DNA of 64,000 nucleotides from Chryseobacterium potabilaquae (lineage in GTDB: Bacteria; Bacteroidota; Bacteroidia; Flavobacteriales; Weeksellaceae). Under the pieces are notes generated by a model. It did no database searches. It saw only the letters and a list, made by a program, of their open reading frames with translations, and was not told the DNA's origin. This document shows, piece by piece, positions 42,887 to 50,779 of the stretch; position 1 is the stretch's first letter; each line of letters begins with the position of its first letter. Position numbers and translations under genes: made by a program. The stretch is from contig NZ_CACVBR010000009.1 of NCBI RefSeq assembly GCF_902728265.1, forward strand, positions 1 through 64,000. The letters run 5' to 3'.

Positions 42887-42909
42887 AACAGTCGGAAAAT
42901 CCGATTGTT
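42887..42909 (+). other. Intercistronic hairpin between RebB copies 1 and 2
   Basis: AACAGTCGGA (42887-42896) pairs with TCCGATTGTT (42900-42909), with one G-U pair and a 3-base loop. There is no T-run, so it is more likely an mRNA-stability or processing stem than a terminator. A related stem, AATCGG...CCGATT, lies at 43238-43254 between copies 2 and 3. Confidence 0.55.
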
Positions 42910-42932
42910 GTGTAACTTAAAAAAATTAAATT

Positions 42933-43199
42933 ATGGCACTAACAGTAAACGAACAGATTACAGATGCAGTGACCCAAGCCAATGTAAAGGTAGTAGGAGA
43001 AGCTCCTGCAGTAGCTTTGGGAAATGTTTATCAATCAGCGGCACATTCAACAGGAATTATGTTTGAAAATGCAGTAAATAATCAAAATCAACAAAATATT
43101 TTAGGTCAGACAGCTACTACACAAGGGGTGATGCAGATCTACAGTTTTGATACAATAGCAGACGCTATCTCTATTGCTACCATGCTCAGCGCTTCTTAA
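42933..43199 (+). CDS. RebB-family R-body protein, array copy 2
   Basis: 88 aa, collinear with copy 1 over its whole length. It differs at about nine residues, including NEQ for NPQ near the start, NNQNQQ for NAQNQQ in the middle, and SFDTIADAISIATML for SIDTVADAISIAKML at the end. The same translation signals precede it. No tail or domain is added, so the copies are probably co-assembling variants. Confidence 0.92.
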   Translation: MALTVNEQITDAVTQANVKVVGEAPAVALGNVYQSAAHSTGIMFENAVNNQNQQNILGQTATTQGVMQIYSFDTIADAISIATMLSAS

Positions 43200-43237
43200 T
43201 AGTAAATTATTTTATCAATTCAATCAAAAATATAGGG

Positions 43238-43254
43238 AATCGGAAAACCCGATT
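43238..43254 (+). other. Intercistronic hairpin between RebB copies 2 and 3
   Basis: AATCGG (43238-43243) pairs with CCGATT (43249-43254) across a 5-base loop. The core ATCGG/CCGAT is shared with the hairpin at 42887-42909, indicating a conserved spacer element. Confidence 0.45.
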
Positions 43255-43295
43255 GCTCTTAAATAATCACAATCAACTTTTTTAAAAATTAAATT

Positions 43296-43562
43296 ATGGC
43301 ACAAACAGTCAATGAACAAATTACAGACGCAGTTACTCAATCAAATGTAAAAGTAGTAGGAGAGGCTCCTGCAATGGCTTTGGGAAATGTGTATCAAGCA
43401 GCAGCACATTCAACAGGAATTATGTTTGAAAATGCAGTAAATGCTCAAAATCAACAAAACATTTTAGGACAAGCAGCTACTACACAAGGAATTATGCAGA
43501 TCTATAGCTTAGATACCATAGCTGATGCTATATCCATTGCTACGATGCTAAACGCTTCTTAA
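43296..43562 (+). CDS. RebB-family R-body protein, array copy 3
   Basis: 88 aa, the same domain layout as copy 1. Characteristic differences are TQSNVKVVGEAPAMALGNVYQA in place of TQANVK..PAVALGNVYQS, and the ending SIATMLNAS. It is preceded by the repeated AAAAATTAAATTATGG context. It is part of the tandem array expressed from the 42258-42580 leader. Confidence 0.92.
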   Translation: MAQTVNEQITDAVTQSNVKVVGEAPAMALGNVYQAAAHSTGIMFENAVNAQNQQNILGQAATTQGIMQIYSLDTIADAISIATMLNAS

Positions 43563-43650
43563 TAGTCAGCATTTTTCCAAACACCAATTTTTAATCGTCT
43601 TTTAAAAAATTTATTAACCGAGATAATAGATCTCACAAAAAATTAAAATC

Positions 43651-43917
43651 ATGTCACAAACAGTTAATCCACAAATCACAGATGCAGTTACGCAATCTAA
43701 TGTAAAAGTTGTAGGTGAAGCTCCTGCAATGGCTTTAGGGAATGTTTATCAATCAGCAGCTCATTCAACAGGTTTGATGTTTGAAAACGCAGTAAATGCT
43801 CAAAATCAGCAAAACATTTTAGGACAGGCAGCTACAACACAAGGTGTTATGCAAATTTATAGCATAGACACAGTAGCTGATGCAATTTCTATTGCAAAAA
43901 TGTTGAGCGCTTCTTAA
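43651..43917 (+). CDS. RebB-family R-body protein, array copy 4
   Basis: 88 aa, differing from copy 1 at only five positions (S for A at residue 2, QSN for QAN, PAM for PAV, GLMF for GIMF, GVMQ for GIMQ). It ends with the same SIDTVADAISIAKMLSAS. It is the last array gene, closed by a terminator-like stem 25 bp downstream. Confidence 0.92.
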   Translation: MSQTVNPQITDAVTQSNVKVVGEAPAMALGNVYQSAAHSTGLMFENAVNAQNQQNILGQAATTQGVMQIYSIDTVADAISIAKMLSAS

Positions 43918-43942
43918 TAGTGTGTTTTTAGAGTTTTATATG

Positions 43943-43979
43943 TCGGGGAGTGTTCTTTAAGATCCTCCCTGATTTTTTT
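43943..43979 (+). terminator. Terminator after the RebB array
   Basis: TCGGGGAG (43943-43950) pairs with CTCCCTGA (43965-43972) with one G-U pair, followed by TTTTTTT. It ends the array transcript, perhaps partially, because another same-strand gene begins 45 bp further on. Confidence 0.75.
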
Positions 43980-44023
43980 AATGATGAAGTCAAAGTATAA
44001 CAATTAAATTAAAAAAAATAATC

Positions 44024-44590
44024 ATGTATGAATATTTCTTGAGACTACAGAACAATCCGTACGCCCGTCGTATTTATGAAAATTATTATACAAGTGGACG
44101 AAGAGGAAGCCCTGTAATGCAATGGATACGTCAAACTTGGGCAGCTAGAGGTTTCAATATTTTCAATCGTTATCATTACTATGAATATACGACCGATGTT
44201 GGACTCATTTCAGAGGGAGCAAGCGTAGAGGGATTCTATAATTATATGGCGTATGGACCTATTTATCGAACTGTTCCTTATTCTATTATAGGAGGAAATA
44301 ATGGCTATTTCGGTGATCGAATTAATGATGGAAGAGCAACAGCAGGAGGACTCGGGCCGGTACAAACATTAAATTTTGATAGCACCGCCGTAATACAAAA
44401 TGTAGCAATGCCCGGACATTTTCTTAATCCGGGCACTGTGACAATAACGGTTTTTAGAGATGGGGATAGAGTGCGTACTCGCTTCGTCGGTCAAGGAAAT
44501 GGTAATTTTGCATGGCTCAATGAAGTATTTGGAAACTTAACTTTTCAGGCTGTAATGCGAAATAATATACGTGGCTATCGCAACAGATAA
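44024..44590 (+). CDS. R-body locus protein of unknown function (188 aa)
   Basis: A Tyr/Asn/Arg-rich soluble protein without signal or membrane segment. The first 55 residues are aromatic and basic (RLQNNPYARRIYENYYTSGR). The last 60 look beta-rich (NPGTVTITVFRDGDRVRTRF, then AWLNEVFGNLTFQAVMRNN). It lies 106 bp after the last RebB copy, beyond a terminator-like stem, and is convergent with the two-component genes. I do not recognise the family. It could be a cargo or effector of the R-body or an unrelated neighbour. Confidence 0.6.
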   Translation: MYEYFLRLQNNPYARRIYENYYTSGRRGSPVMQWIRQTWAARGFNIFNRYHYYEYTTDVGLISEGASVEGFYNYMAYGPIYRTVPYSIIGGNNGYFGDRINDGRATAGGLGPVQTLNFDSTAVIQNVAMPGHFLNPGTVTITVFRDGDRVRTRFVGQGNGNFAWLNEVFGNLTFQAVMRNNIRGYRNR

Positions 44591-44594
44591 AAAT

Positions 44595-45275
44595 TTATTT
44601 ATCAAATAAAACAATTTCATTGACATTCACGATGTTGTTTTGTACAGCATAAATTACCAGTCCTGCCATATTTTTTACACAAGCTTTGATCATAAGATTG
44701 GTTTTATGAGTCTCTACCGTTTTAGAGGATATAAAAAGGCTTTCAGCAATTTCTTTTGTACTGAGCTGTTGACAAATTAATTTGAGTACATCCAGTTCTC
44801 TTTCTGTAAGATCATCTTTAGAATACGAATGAAATTGAGGAAGCTTATTGGATAATTGACCTCGTAAAACAGTGACTTGCTCTTGAGAAAAATAATGCCC
44901 ATTGGTATATACGGCATTAATCGCATTAGACATTTCATCTAGATCAATTTCTTTAGGTAAAAAAGCATGGGCTCCCATTTTTAACATTTGCCCCATAAAA
45001 GACCGCCGGTAAAAACTTGATAACACAATAATTTTAGTTTCGGCGGTTTTTTGAGATAATGCAGCCATTACCTCAAGCCCATCTCCGTCACTCATTCTTA
45101 GGTCTAATATAAGAATGTCAATATTTTCTGATTCCGTTTCATTAAGGAAAGCATTACCACTTTTTGAGGTTTTTACCACTTCATAACGATCATTCTGCTC
45201 AATATAGTTTTTTAGAAGTTGAACAAATAGTAAATCATCATCTACAATTCCGATTTTAATTTTTATATTTTCCAT
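44595..45275 (-). CDS. NarL/LuxR-type response regulator
   Basis: A 226-aa protein. Receiver 1-125 has DDD near residues 12-14, phospho-Asp in ILILDLRMSDGDG (near 57) and Lys in AFLPKEIDLDE. The C-terminal LuxR-type helix-turn-helix is LTERELDVLKLICQQLSTKE, then IAESLFISSKTVETHKTNLM. It is the cognate partner of the kinase encoded 4 bp upstream and is convergent with the R-body genes. It is a candidate regulator of them by position only. Confidence 0.9.
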   Translation of the reverse strand: MENIKIKIGIVDDDLLFVQLLKNYIEQNDRYEVVKTSKSGNAFLNETESENIDILILDLRMSDGDGLEVMAALSQKTAETKIIVLSSFYRRSFMGQMLKMGAHAFLPKEIDLDEMSNAINAVYTNGHYFSQEQVTVLRGQLSNKLPQFHSYSKDDLTERELDVLKLICQQLSTKEIAESLFISSKTVETHKTNLMIKACVKNMAGLVIYAVQNNIVNVNEIVLFDK

Positions 45276-45279
45276 TTTT

Positions 45280-46017
45280 TTATTTAACAGCTACACAGAC
45301 AATACATTTGGTACCTTTTTGTGGCTTTGTTTTTAATTTATAAATTGCTTTAATTTGTTTAGCTCTGGACTGAATACTTCGAATACCAATTCCACCATAA
45401 TTTTTACCCGCAGTAAATCCGCAACCATTATCTTCCACTATTAGTATGAGATAGTGGAATGAAATCCTGAGTAAAACTTCCACTTTTTTGGCTTTGGCAT
45501 GCTTTAGTATATTATTGATGAGTTCCTGTAAAATTCTAAATACATTTAATTTAATATGGCTGTTGATAACAGCTTCATGCTCTACATGATGATGATAAAC
45601 CACATTAATGGTTTTATTGACTTGATCCAGATAATCAGCAATAAGGTCCATCAATTCAACTTCTCCAAGATCAGGAGGAGTTAGATTGTGAGAAAGTTCA
45701 CGAATAAGCTGCATGGATTTTTTTAGGTCCATGTTAATTTCATTTACATTTTTTTGATTGGTATTCAATCGGATAAGATTGAGACGGGAAATAATATTAT
45801 CATGAAGCTCTTCAGCCAAGCGTTCTCGATCTTTTTCCTGCAAATAAATTGTATTTTCCCAACATTCTGATTGTGTATTACGCACGAGCTGCATTACTTT
45901 TTGTTTATTCGTTTTTAAGCTATTCAAGTGATTAATAATCAATGATGTAATAAATACTAATATTCCAATACCTATCCATATACATACTACTACATCCTGA
46001 TTTTCCCAACGTGACAT
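45280..46017 (-). CDS. NarX/DegS-type sensor histidine kinase
   Basis: A 245-aa protein. One N-terminal membrane helix (VVVCIWIGIGILVFITSLII) leads into a HisKA_3 dimerisation domain with the phospho-His in ERLAEELHDNIISRLNLIRL. The HATPase domain shows LQELINNILKHAKAKK (N box), VEDNGCGFTAGKNYGGIGIR (G1/G2). There is no sensory domain beyond the short N-terminus, so sensing may involve the membrane segment or a partner such as the small ORF overlapping its start. It is paired with the LuxR-type regulator. Confidence 0.9.
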   Translation of the reverse strand: MSRWENQDVVVCIWIGIGILVFITSLIINHLNSLKTNKQKVMQLVRNTQSECWENTIYLQEKDRERLAEELHDNIISRLNLIRLNTNQKNVNEINMDLKKSMQLIRELSHNLTPPDLGEVELMDLIADYLDQVNKTINVVYHHHVEHEAVINSHIKLNVFRILQELINNILKHAKAKKVEVLLRISFHYLILIVEDNGCGFTAGKNYGGIGIRSIQSRAKQIKAIYKLKTKPQKGTKCIVCVAVK

Positions 46018-46316
46018 TTTAGATTAATAAAAACAATATAAAAAATCAAAAAGAATAAGCTACTCATGAGGGTAAGTAGCATGATACATTCTGAGTTATT
46101 GTGGGTTAATAGGTTATATTTTTTCGAAATTATAATTTCAATAGAAAAAAATGAAAATAAGAATGGAGGTGGAGCAATTTTTATTTTTTGTGTAATATTT
46201 AAAAAATAAACAGCTGTAGGGCTACAGATCATTATAATGAGTATGGTGAAAAGGTAAAAAGTAAGTGAAAGGGATTGTATAGGGTGTATAAAGGCTATGT
46301 TATAGAATGATCTCAT
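45990..46316 (-). CDS. Possible small membrane protein upstream of the kinase
   Basis: A 108-codon frame with three hydrophobic stretches (about residues 16-39, 51-60 and 78-98) overlaps the kinase start by 28 bp. It could be a membrane sensor feeding the short kinase, since overlap of this type suggests coupling. AT-rich non-coding sequence often gives hydrophobic frames, and the codon usage is not distinctive. No family recognised. Confidence 0.3.
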   Translation of the reverse strand: MRSFYNIAFIHPIQSLSLTFYLFTILIIMICSPTAVYFLNITQKIKIAPPPFLFSFFSIEIIISKKYNLLTHNNSECIMLLTLMSSLFFLIFYIVFINLKCHVGKIRM

Positions 46317-46705
46317 ACCGCTTTATAACAAAATATAGATGTTGATGAAGGTGGTGTTGGATTTTCCATAGTTTGGTAGCATAGTAGATTTTAATCATAT
46401 TCATTTTATATTTTTGTTAATGATAATAATTTTTATTCCGAAATTTACAAAAAATAAATTAGTCACTAAGTTTTGAAATATTATTGAAGAAATATTTTAA
46501 AGAATATCCATTTTCCTTTCCCTACAAATGGAAGGCAGTTGTTTGATAAAACCTATTGATTTCAAGACTTTAAGCAGAAGGGATAGAGCCTTTTTTAATA
46601 ATATTATTATAATTTTATGGAATTGATAATCTTAATGTATTGCATAAAAAATCCGAAGAATATTTTTCTTCGGATTTAGATGTCTGTATGTATAAATATT
46701 TACTA
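46317..46705. other. Gene-free AT-rich interval
   Basis: A 389-bp interval with no supported gene. It contains the terminator of the methyltransferase gene at 46649-46677. The remainder presumably carries the promoter of the leftward two-component genes, but no convincing motif was found. Confidence 0.4.
46649..46677 (-). terminator. Rho-independent terminator of the methyltransferase gene
   Basis: AAATCCGAAGAA (46649-46660) and TTCTTCGGATTT (46666-46677) form a 12-bp perfect stem. On the minus strand it is followed by a run of T's. It lies 29 bp after the methyltransferase stop. Confidence 0.9.
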
Positions 46706-47488
46706 CTATTGAGATGAATTTGTGGTTTTTCTTCCATAGAGAAGAATTCTTTTAAATGCATATATGGCCGGGAGTTTTGGAAAAAATTCAACAATACATT
46801 CTTTGAATGCAGTAATAAATACTTCTTTCTGTTTTTTATTAAGCCTTTCCAAATAAGGAATGAGTGCTGAACCAGAAATGAAATTAAATAATGTTTCGTG
46901 ATTCTCGGCAATGATAGGATATACCTTTTGAGAAATATGCAGATCAGTCAATCCATTGTCAAATAAAATTTGGGCATATTCATCAAGACTAAGAACAGAA
47001 GAAGGACGATTCCAGCCCTTTAACTGGGTTTTAAATGGTTCTTCTTCCGCCATAGATGATAAAATAACATTCAAAATATTCCCAGGTTGGTAAGGCATTT
47101 GTACTGCTAATTGGCCATTAGGAGAAAGTTTTGAAATGAGTTTAGGAAATAAGCTTTCATGGTCATCCGACCATTGTAAAGCCGCATTGCTGAAAATAAG
47201 GTCCCAATGTTTTTTGCCTTTCAATACTTCTTCGGTGGTACCGAGTTGAAAACGAAGGTTTTTATGTTCCCATGTTTTAGATTTTTCCAGCATTTCAGGA
47301 GAAGAATCGATACCGATAAATTCCGCGTCAGGAAATTTTTGGGCAAGAAGATAGGTTTGTTCTCCGGTACCACAGCCTAAATCAATAGCCTTCATTGAAG
47401 TTTCGTGAACAATGAGGTCAGAAAGATCATAAAAAGGCTTAAAACGTATATTTTTAAATTGATTATAGATATCAGGATTCCAAGTCAT
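46706..47488 (-). CDS. Trans-aconitate 2-methyltransferase-like SAM-dependent methyltransferase
   Basis: A 260-aa class I methyltransferase. It starts MTWNPDIYNQFKNIRFKPFY, then DL, the typical Tam N-terminus. Motif I is KAIDLGCGTGEQTYLLAQKF, motif II ends at IGIDSSPEML, and WDLIFSNAALQWSDDHESLF corresponds to motif IV and substrate loop. Tam enzymes methylate trans-aconitate, an inhibitor of aconitase, in the cytoplasm. The sequence resembles the family throughout, but the substrate is inferred. Confidence 0.8.
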   Translation of the reverse strand: MTWNPDIYNQFKNIRFKPFYDLSDLIVHETSMKAIDLGCGTGEQTYLLAQKFPDAEFIGIDSSPEMLEKSKTWEHKNLRFQLGTTEEVLKGKKHWDLIFSNAALQWSDDHESLFPKLISKLSPNGQLAVQMPYQPGNILNVILSSMAEEEPFKTQLKGWNRPSSVLSLDEYAQILFDNGLTDLHISQKVYPIIAENHETLFNFISGSALIPYLERLNKKQKEVFITAFKECIVEFFPKLPAIYAFKRILLYGRKTTNSSQ

Positions 47489-47581
47489 AATTTGTTGTTT
47501 GATGATTAAAGTTAGACATTAATTTTGGTATTATTGTACTATTATTAAAGGAAAAACGGGAATAATTAAATCCACTACATA

Positions 47582-48328
47582 ATGAAAATACAAGTGATTA
47601 GTGATTTGCATCAAGAATTTGGATATGTTGATTTATCATTTAATAATGCAGACCTTATTATTCTTGCAGGAGATATTAATTTAGGAACTAAAGGAGTAGA
47701 GTGGATTAAATCTGTAATTCCAAATAAACCAATTGTTTACGTTTTGGGAAATCATGAATATTATAAAGGCTCATATCCTAAAACTTTACATAAAATAAAA
47801 GATGCGGTTCAAAACTCAAATATTGCGGTTCTTGAAAACGATTACATTGATATTGGAAATATTCGTTTTCATGGAACTACATTATGGACAGATTTTTCTA
47901 TGTTTGGTAACCCTATGAAATATGGAATGATTTGTCAATCGCAAATGAATGACTATAAAAAGATTAGACGTGATCCTTCCTATTCTAAATTGAGAACAAT
48001 AGATACTTTTACAATACATCAGCTTTCAAAACTTTGGCTACAGGAAAGTCTTGAAGACTCAAAAGAAATGAAAAATATCGTCATTACTCATCATGCTCCA
48101 AGTATTCAATCGCTACCTGAACACTACAAGAATGATCCTTTGACATCTGCATATGCTTCAAATCTTGAAGATTTAATTCTAACATATCAACCCTTATATT
48201 GGATTCATGGTCATATTCATACTCCTTGCAGGTACAAAATAGAGGAAACGGAAATCATTTGTAATCCTTATGGCTATATGGATGAAAAATATAATGGTTT
48301 TGAAAAAGAGTTAATTATTGAGGTATAA
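47582..48328 (+). CDS. Calcineurin-like metallophosphoesterase
   Basis: A 248-aa protein with the five metallophosphoesterase motifs: VISDLHQEF (5-13), ILAGDINLG (about 28-36), GNHEYYKGSYP (about 56-66), ITHHAPSIQ (about 165) and HGHIHTPC (about 216-223). It is cytoplasmic, with no signal. It probably cleaves a phosphoester with a two-metal centre, but the substrate is unknown. It is transcribed divergently from the methyltransferase and stands alone. Confidence 0.85.
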   Translation: MKIQVISDLHQEFGYVDLSFNNADLIILAGDINLGTKGVEWIKSVIPNKPIVYVLGNHEYYKGSYPKTLHKIKDAVQNSNIAVLENDYIDIGNIRFHGTTLWTDFSMFGNPMKYGMICQSQMNDYKKIRRDPSYSKLRTIDTFTIHQLSKLWLQESLEDSKEMKNIVITHHAPSIQSLPEHYKNDPLTSAYASNLEDLILTYQPLYWIHGHIHTPCRYKIEETEIICNPYGYMDEKYNGFEKELIIEV

Positions 48329-48472
48329 ATTGAGAAAAATCATTTCAACGAGAAAATGACCTATTTTAATAATAATAGTACTGTATAAAACTTTTTTGGA
48401 ATATAGGGATAATCCTAAAAGTAAATTAGAATTCGTTTCGTCTATTAAGGAGAAGGACTAAATTACTTTATT

Positions 48473-49030
48473 ATGAAGAATACAAATATACAAGAGGGTA
48501 TCATACTTATTCCGGACTTCAATGGATTTACCGAATTTGTATTCAATACTAAATTATATATAGGAGAATATGTTATCACACAATTACTCTCTACATTGAT
48601 GGAGTCTAACAATCAATATTTTAGTATTTCAGAAATTGAAGGTGATGCTATTTTATTCTATAAATATGATAAAAATCCATCTTATATTAAAATGAACAAA
48701 ATCCTCCAAAAGATGAGAGAATCTTTTAATAAAAGGATAGGAGAACTGAGTAGAGAATTAAGCATTACGATTAACCTTTCCTTGAAATTTATTATACATT
48801 ATGGGAAGTTTTCACAATATCATATCGGAAATTTTAAAAAATTGTATGGAACAACCATTGTAGAAGCTCATCAATTTCTTAAAAATAATTATGCAGAGCA
48901 ACCGTCGTATGCCTTGTTTAGCCATTCATTTTTGGATAGAAATGTCGATTTCAAAGTCAATGCAGACGAGCTTTATCTTTCAGAAGTGGGAGGAATTCAG
49001 TATTTTGAAAAGGCCAATCAGCCCATTTAA
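48473..49030 (+). CDS. DUF2652 protein (class III cyclase-like fold)
   Basis: A 185-aa protein starting MKNTNIQEGIILIPDFNGFT, then EFV, with ISEIEGDAILFYKYDKNPSY and LKFIIHYGKFSQYHIGNFKK, then LYGTTIVEAHQFLKNN. The family resembles the nucleotide-cyclase fold: an initial Asp in PDFNGF and a GDA turn, as in adenylyl cyclase class III. The catalytic second metal Asp and the purine-specifying residues are not obvious, so enzymatic activity is uncertain. Confidence 0.7.
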   Translation: MKNTNIQEGIILIPDFNGFTEFVFNTKLYIGEYVITQLLSTLMESNNQYFSISEIEGDAILFYKYDKNPSYIKMNKILQKMRESFNKRIGELSRELSITINLSLKFIIHYGKFSQYHIGNFKKLYGTTIVEAHQFLKNNYAEQPSYALFSHSFLDRNVDFKVNADELYLSEVGGIQYFEKANQPI

Positions 49031-49102
49031 ATTTTTATTCAAGTATCTTTTTCTATATCAGGGCTTAATTTTTTTTTAAAATTTTTACTTTTGATTTATA
49101 AT

Positions 49103-49203
49103 ACGTCGATTTTTGACGTTGGCCTATAATATCTTTGCTAAAAATAAGGATAATGGTATTTATTATACTTAAATCCTAGTTTGTTGATTTTTAGTACTTT
49201 TGC
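49103..49203 (+). promoter_or_regulatory. Candidate promoter region of the T9SS/RHS operon
   Basis: Two boxes match the Bacteroidetes -7 consensus TAnnTTTG: TATCTTTG at 49130-49137 and TACTTTTG at 49196-49203. ACGTC...GACGT arms lie just upstream at about 49103-49119. No well-spaced TTG at -33 is present for either box. The second is 28 bp before the ATG of the T9SS protein. Confidence 0.4.
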
Positions 49204-49231
49204 ACGAATTTTAAAATTAAAACACACTTGA

Positions 49232-50770
49232 ATGAAAAAACTCTACACGGGAGCGCTTACCCTGTGCGCTATTTTTACATTGTATTCACAAGAGATTATC
49301 TGGCAAAAAGATATTAAGTCTTCCACTCAGGATTTTTTAAGCCATATTACCACTACTCTTGACAGACAATATCTAATTACAGGTAGTTCTATTCACAATC
49401 AACAAAATGTAGGCCAGACTCAAAACAATGGCTACGATTTTCATCTGGTCAAGCTTAGTCAGCAAGGTGAACAAGCTTGGGAAAAATATTTCTCAGGAAA
49501 TCAACACGACTTTTTATCGGCTACTGTTGCTACTCAAGATGGAGGGTTTCTTCTTGCCGGAACTTCTTATTCCACCAAAGGATTGGATAAAAAAGAAGAC
49601 TCTAAAGGAGGTTCGGATATTTGGGTCATTAGAATTAATGAATTTGGAGATGAACTTTGGCAAAAAACAGTAGGTTCAGCTGCTGAGGAAGAAGCGAGAG
49701 CTGTTATTCAAACTACCGATTTAGGATTTTTTGTGGCTGGGAATATCCAAAACTCTGATAAAGGATATGGATCAAAAGATGTTCTTATTGTAAGATTGGA
49801 TAAAAACGGGAAAGAATTATCCCAACTTATTTTAGGGGGTAACGGAATTGATGAAGTTGAAAAGATCATTCCAACGCGGGACGGTGGAGCTTTATTAGGG
49901 ATATATTCTAGAAGTAAGGCCAGTGGATCAAAGAAAACTGATAATTATGGCGAAGGAGATTATTGGATTGTCAAATTGAATAAAGAAAATAAAGTAGAAT
50001 GGGAAAAGAATTTTGGAGGGAGAGATGATGACCATCTTAGAACATTGGCTTTAACTTCATCAGGCTATCTCATTGGTGGTGAGTCTCGATCTGAAAAGTC
50101 AGGCAATAAAAGTGTAGGGCTTGAAGAAGGAACAGATGTGTGGCTGATCTCACTGGATGAAAGAGGCGATGAAATCTGGCAAAAATCTTACAATTTTAAA
50201 AACAGAGATGTGCTAAGAGGGATGAGTGTACTTCATGCATCAGATAATAAATCTTCAAAAGGAATATTATTAGGAGGCTATACTCAGGCAGAGGGTAAAA
50301 TTGAAGCTAATGATGGTACATTTTGGATGCTATACCTTGACCCAAATGGTAATGAACAATGGAGAAAATATGTAAAGGGAGATTCAAAGAAAAAGGAGGA
50401 AAAACTCTCTGATATTACACTTAACAAAGATGGTTCTATTGTATTAGCAGGAACAAGTGGTGAGGAATTAGGAAAGGAAAACTGGAAAATTATCAAGTTA
50501 GGAGATAAACAAATCGATCAATTAATAGAAAAGCAAGATATTAAGATTTATCCGAATCCTGTATCAGACTATGCTTACGTAGAGATAGGTTTTGATTTCA
50601 AAGAAGCAGACATTATCTTATATGATATGGGTGGAAGGCAATTGCAAAGTCAAAAGACAAAGAATAAGGTGACTAAGATCAATACTCAACCTCTCATTCA
50701 GGGAGCTTATTTGATTACCATTAAAACAGATACGGATAAAGCGGCGAACGCGAAATTGATTAAGAAATAA
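49232..50770 (+). CDS. T9SS-sorted repeat protein (propeller-like)
   Basis: A 512-aa protein. The signal peptide is MKKLYTGALTLCAIFTLYSQ. Residues 25-425 contain about eight repeats of the kind DGGFLLAGTSYS..., DIWVIRINEFGDELWQKTVG, suggesting a beta-propeller. The final 80 residues form a type A T9SS sorting domain: IKIYPNPVSDYAYVEIGFDF, ILYDMGGRQLQSQ and GAYLITIKTD. It is therefore secreted across the outer membrane by the type IX system. It lies 9 bp before the RHS-type gene, so it probably belongs to the same transcript and may be a surface partner of it. Confidence 0.88.
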   Translation: MKKLYTGALTLCAIFTLYSQEIIWQKDIKSSTQDFLSHITTTLDRQYLITGSSIHNQQNVGQTQNNGYDFHLVKLSQQGEQAWEKYFSGNQHDFLSATVATQDGGFLLAGTSYSTKGLDKKEDSKGGSDIWVIRINEFGDELWQKTVGSAAEEEARAVIQTTDLGFFVAGNIQNSDKGYGSKDVLIVRLDKNGKELSQLILGGNGIDEVEKIIPTRDGGALLGIYSRSKASGSKKTDNYGEGDYWIVKLNKENKVEWEKNFGGRDDDHLRTLALTSSGYLIGGESRSEKSGNKSVGLEEGTDVWLISLDERGDEIWQKSYNFKNRDVLRGMSVLHASDNKSSKGILLGGYTQAEGKIEANDGTFWMLYLDPNGNEQWRKYVKGDSKKKEEKLSDITLNKDGSIVLAGTSGEELGKENWKIIKLGDKQIDQLIEKQDIKIYPNPVSDYAYVEIGFDFKEADIILYDMGGRQLQSQKTKNKVTKINTQPLIQGAYLITIKTDTDKAANAKLIKK

Positions 50771-50779
50771 CATACACAT

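Noticed and set aside
42581..43917. CRISPR-like tandem repeat
   Set aside because: The regular spacing of about 350 bp reflects four paralogous RebB coding genes. There are no short direct repeats with unique spacers, and no cas genes.
46615..46911. 98-codon minus-strand ORF at the methyltransferase 3' end
   Set aside because: It is out of frame with and overlaps the methyltransferase gene and its terminator, and has no family features.
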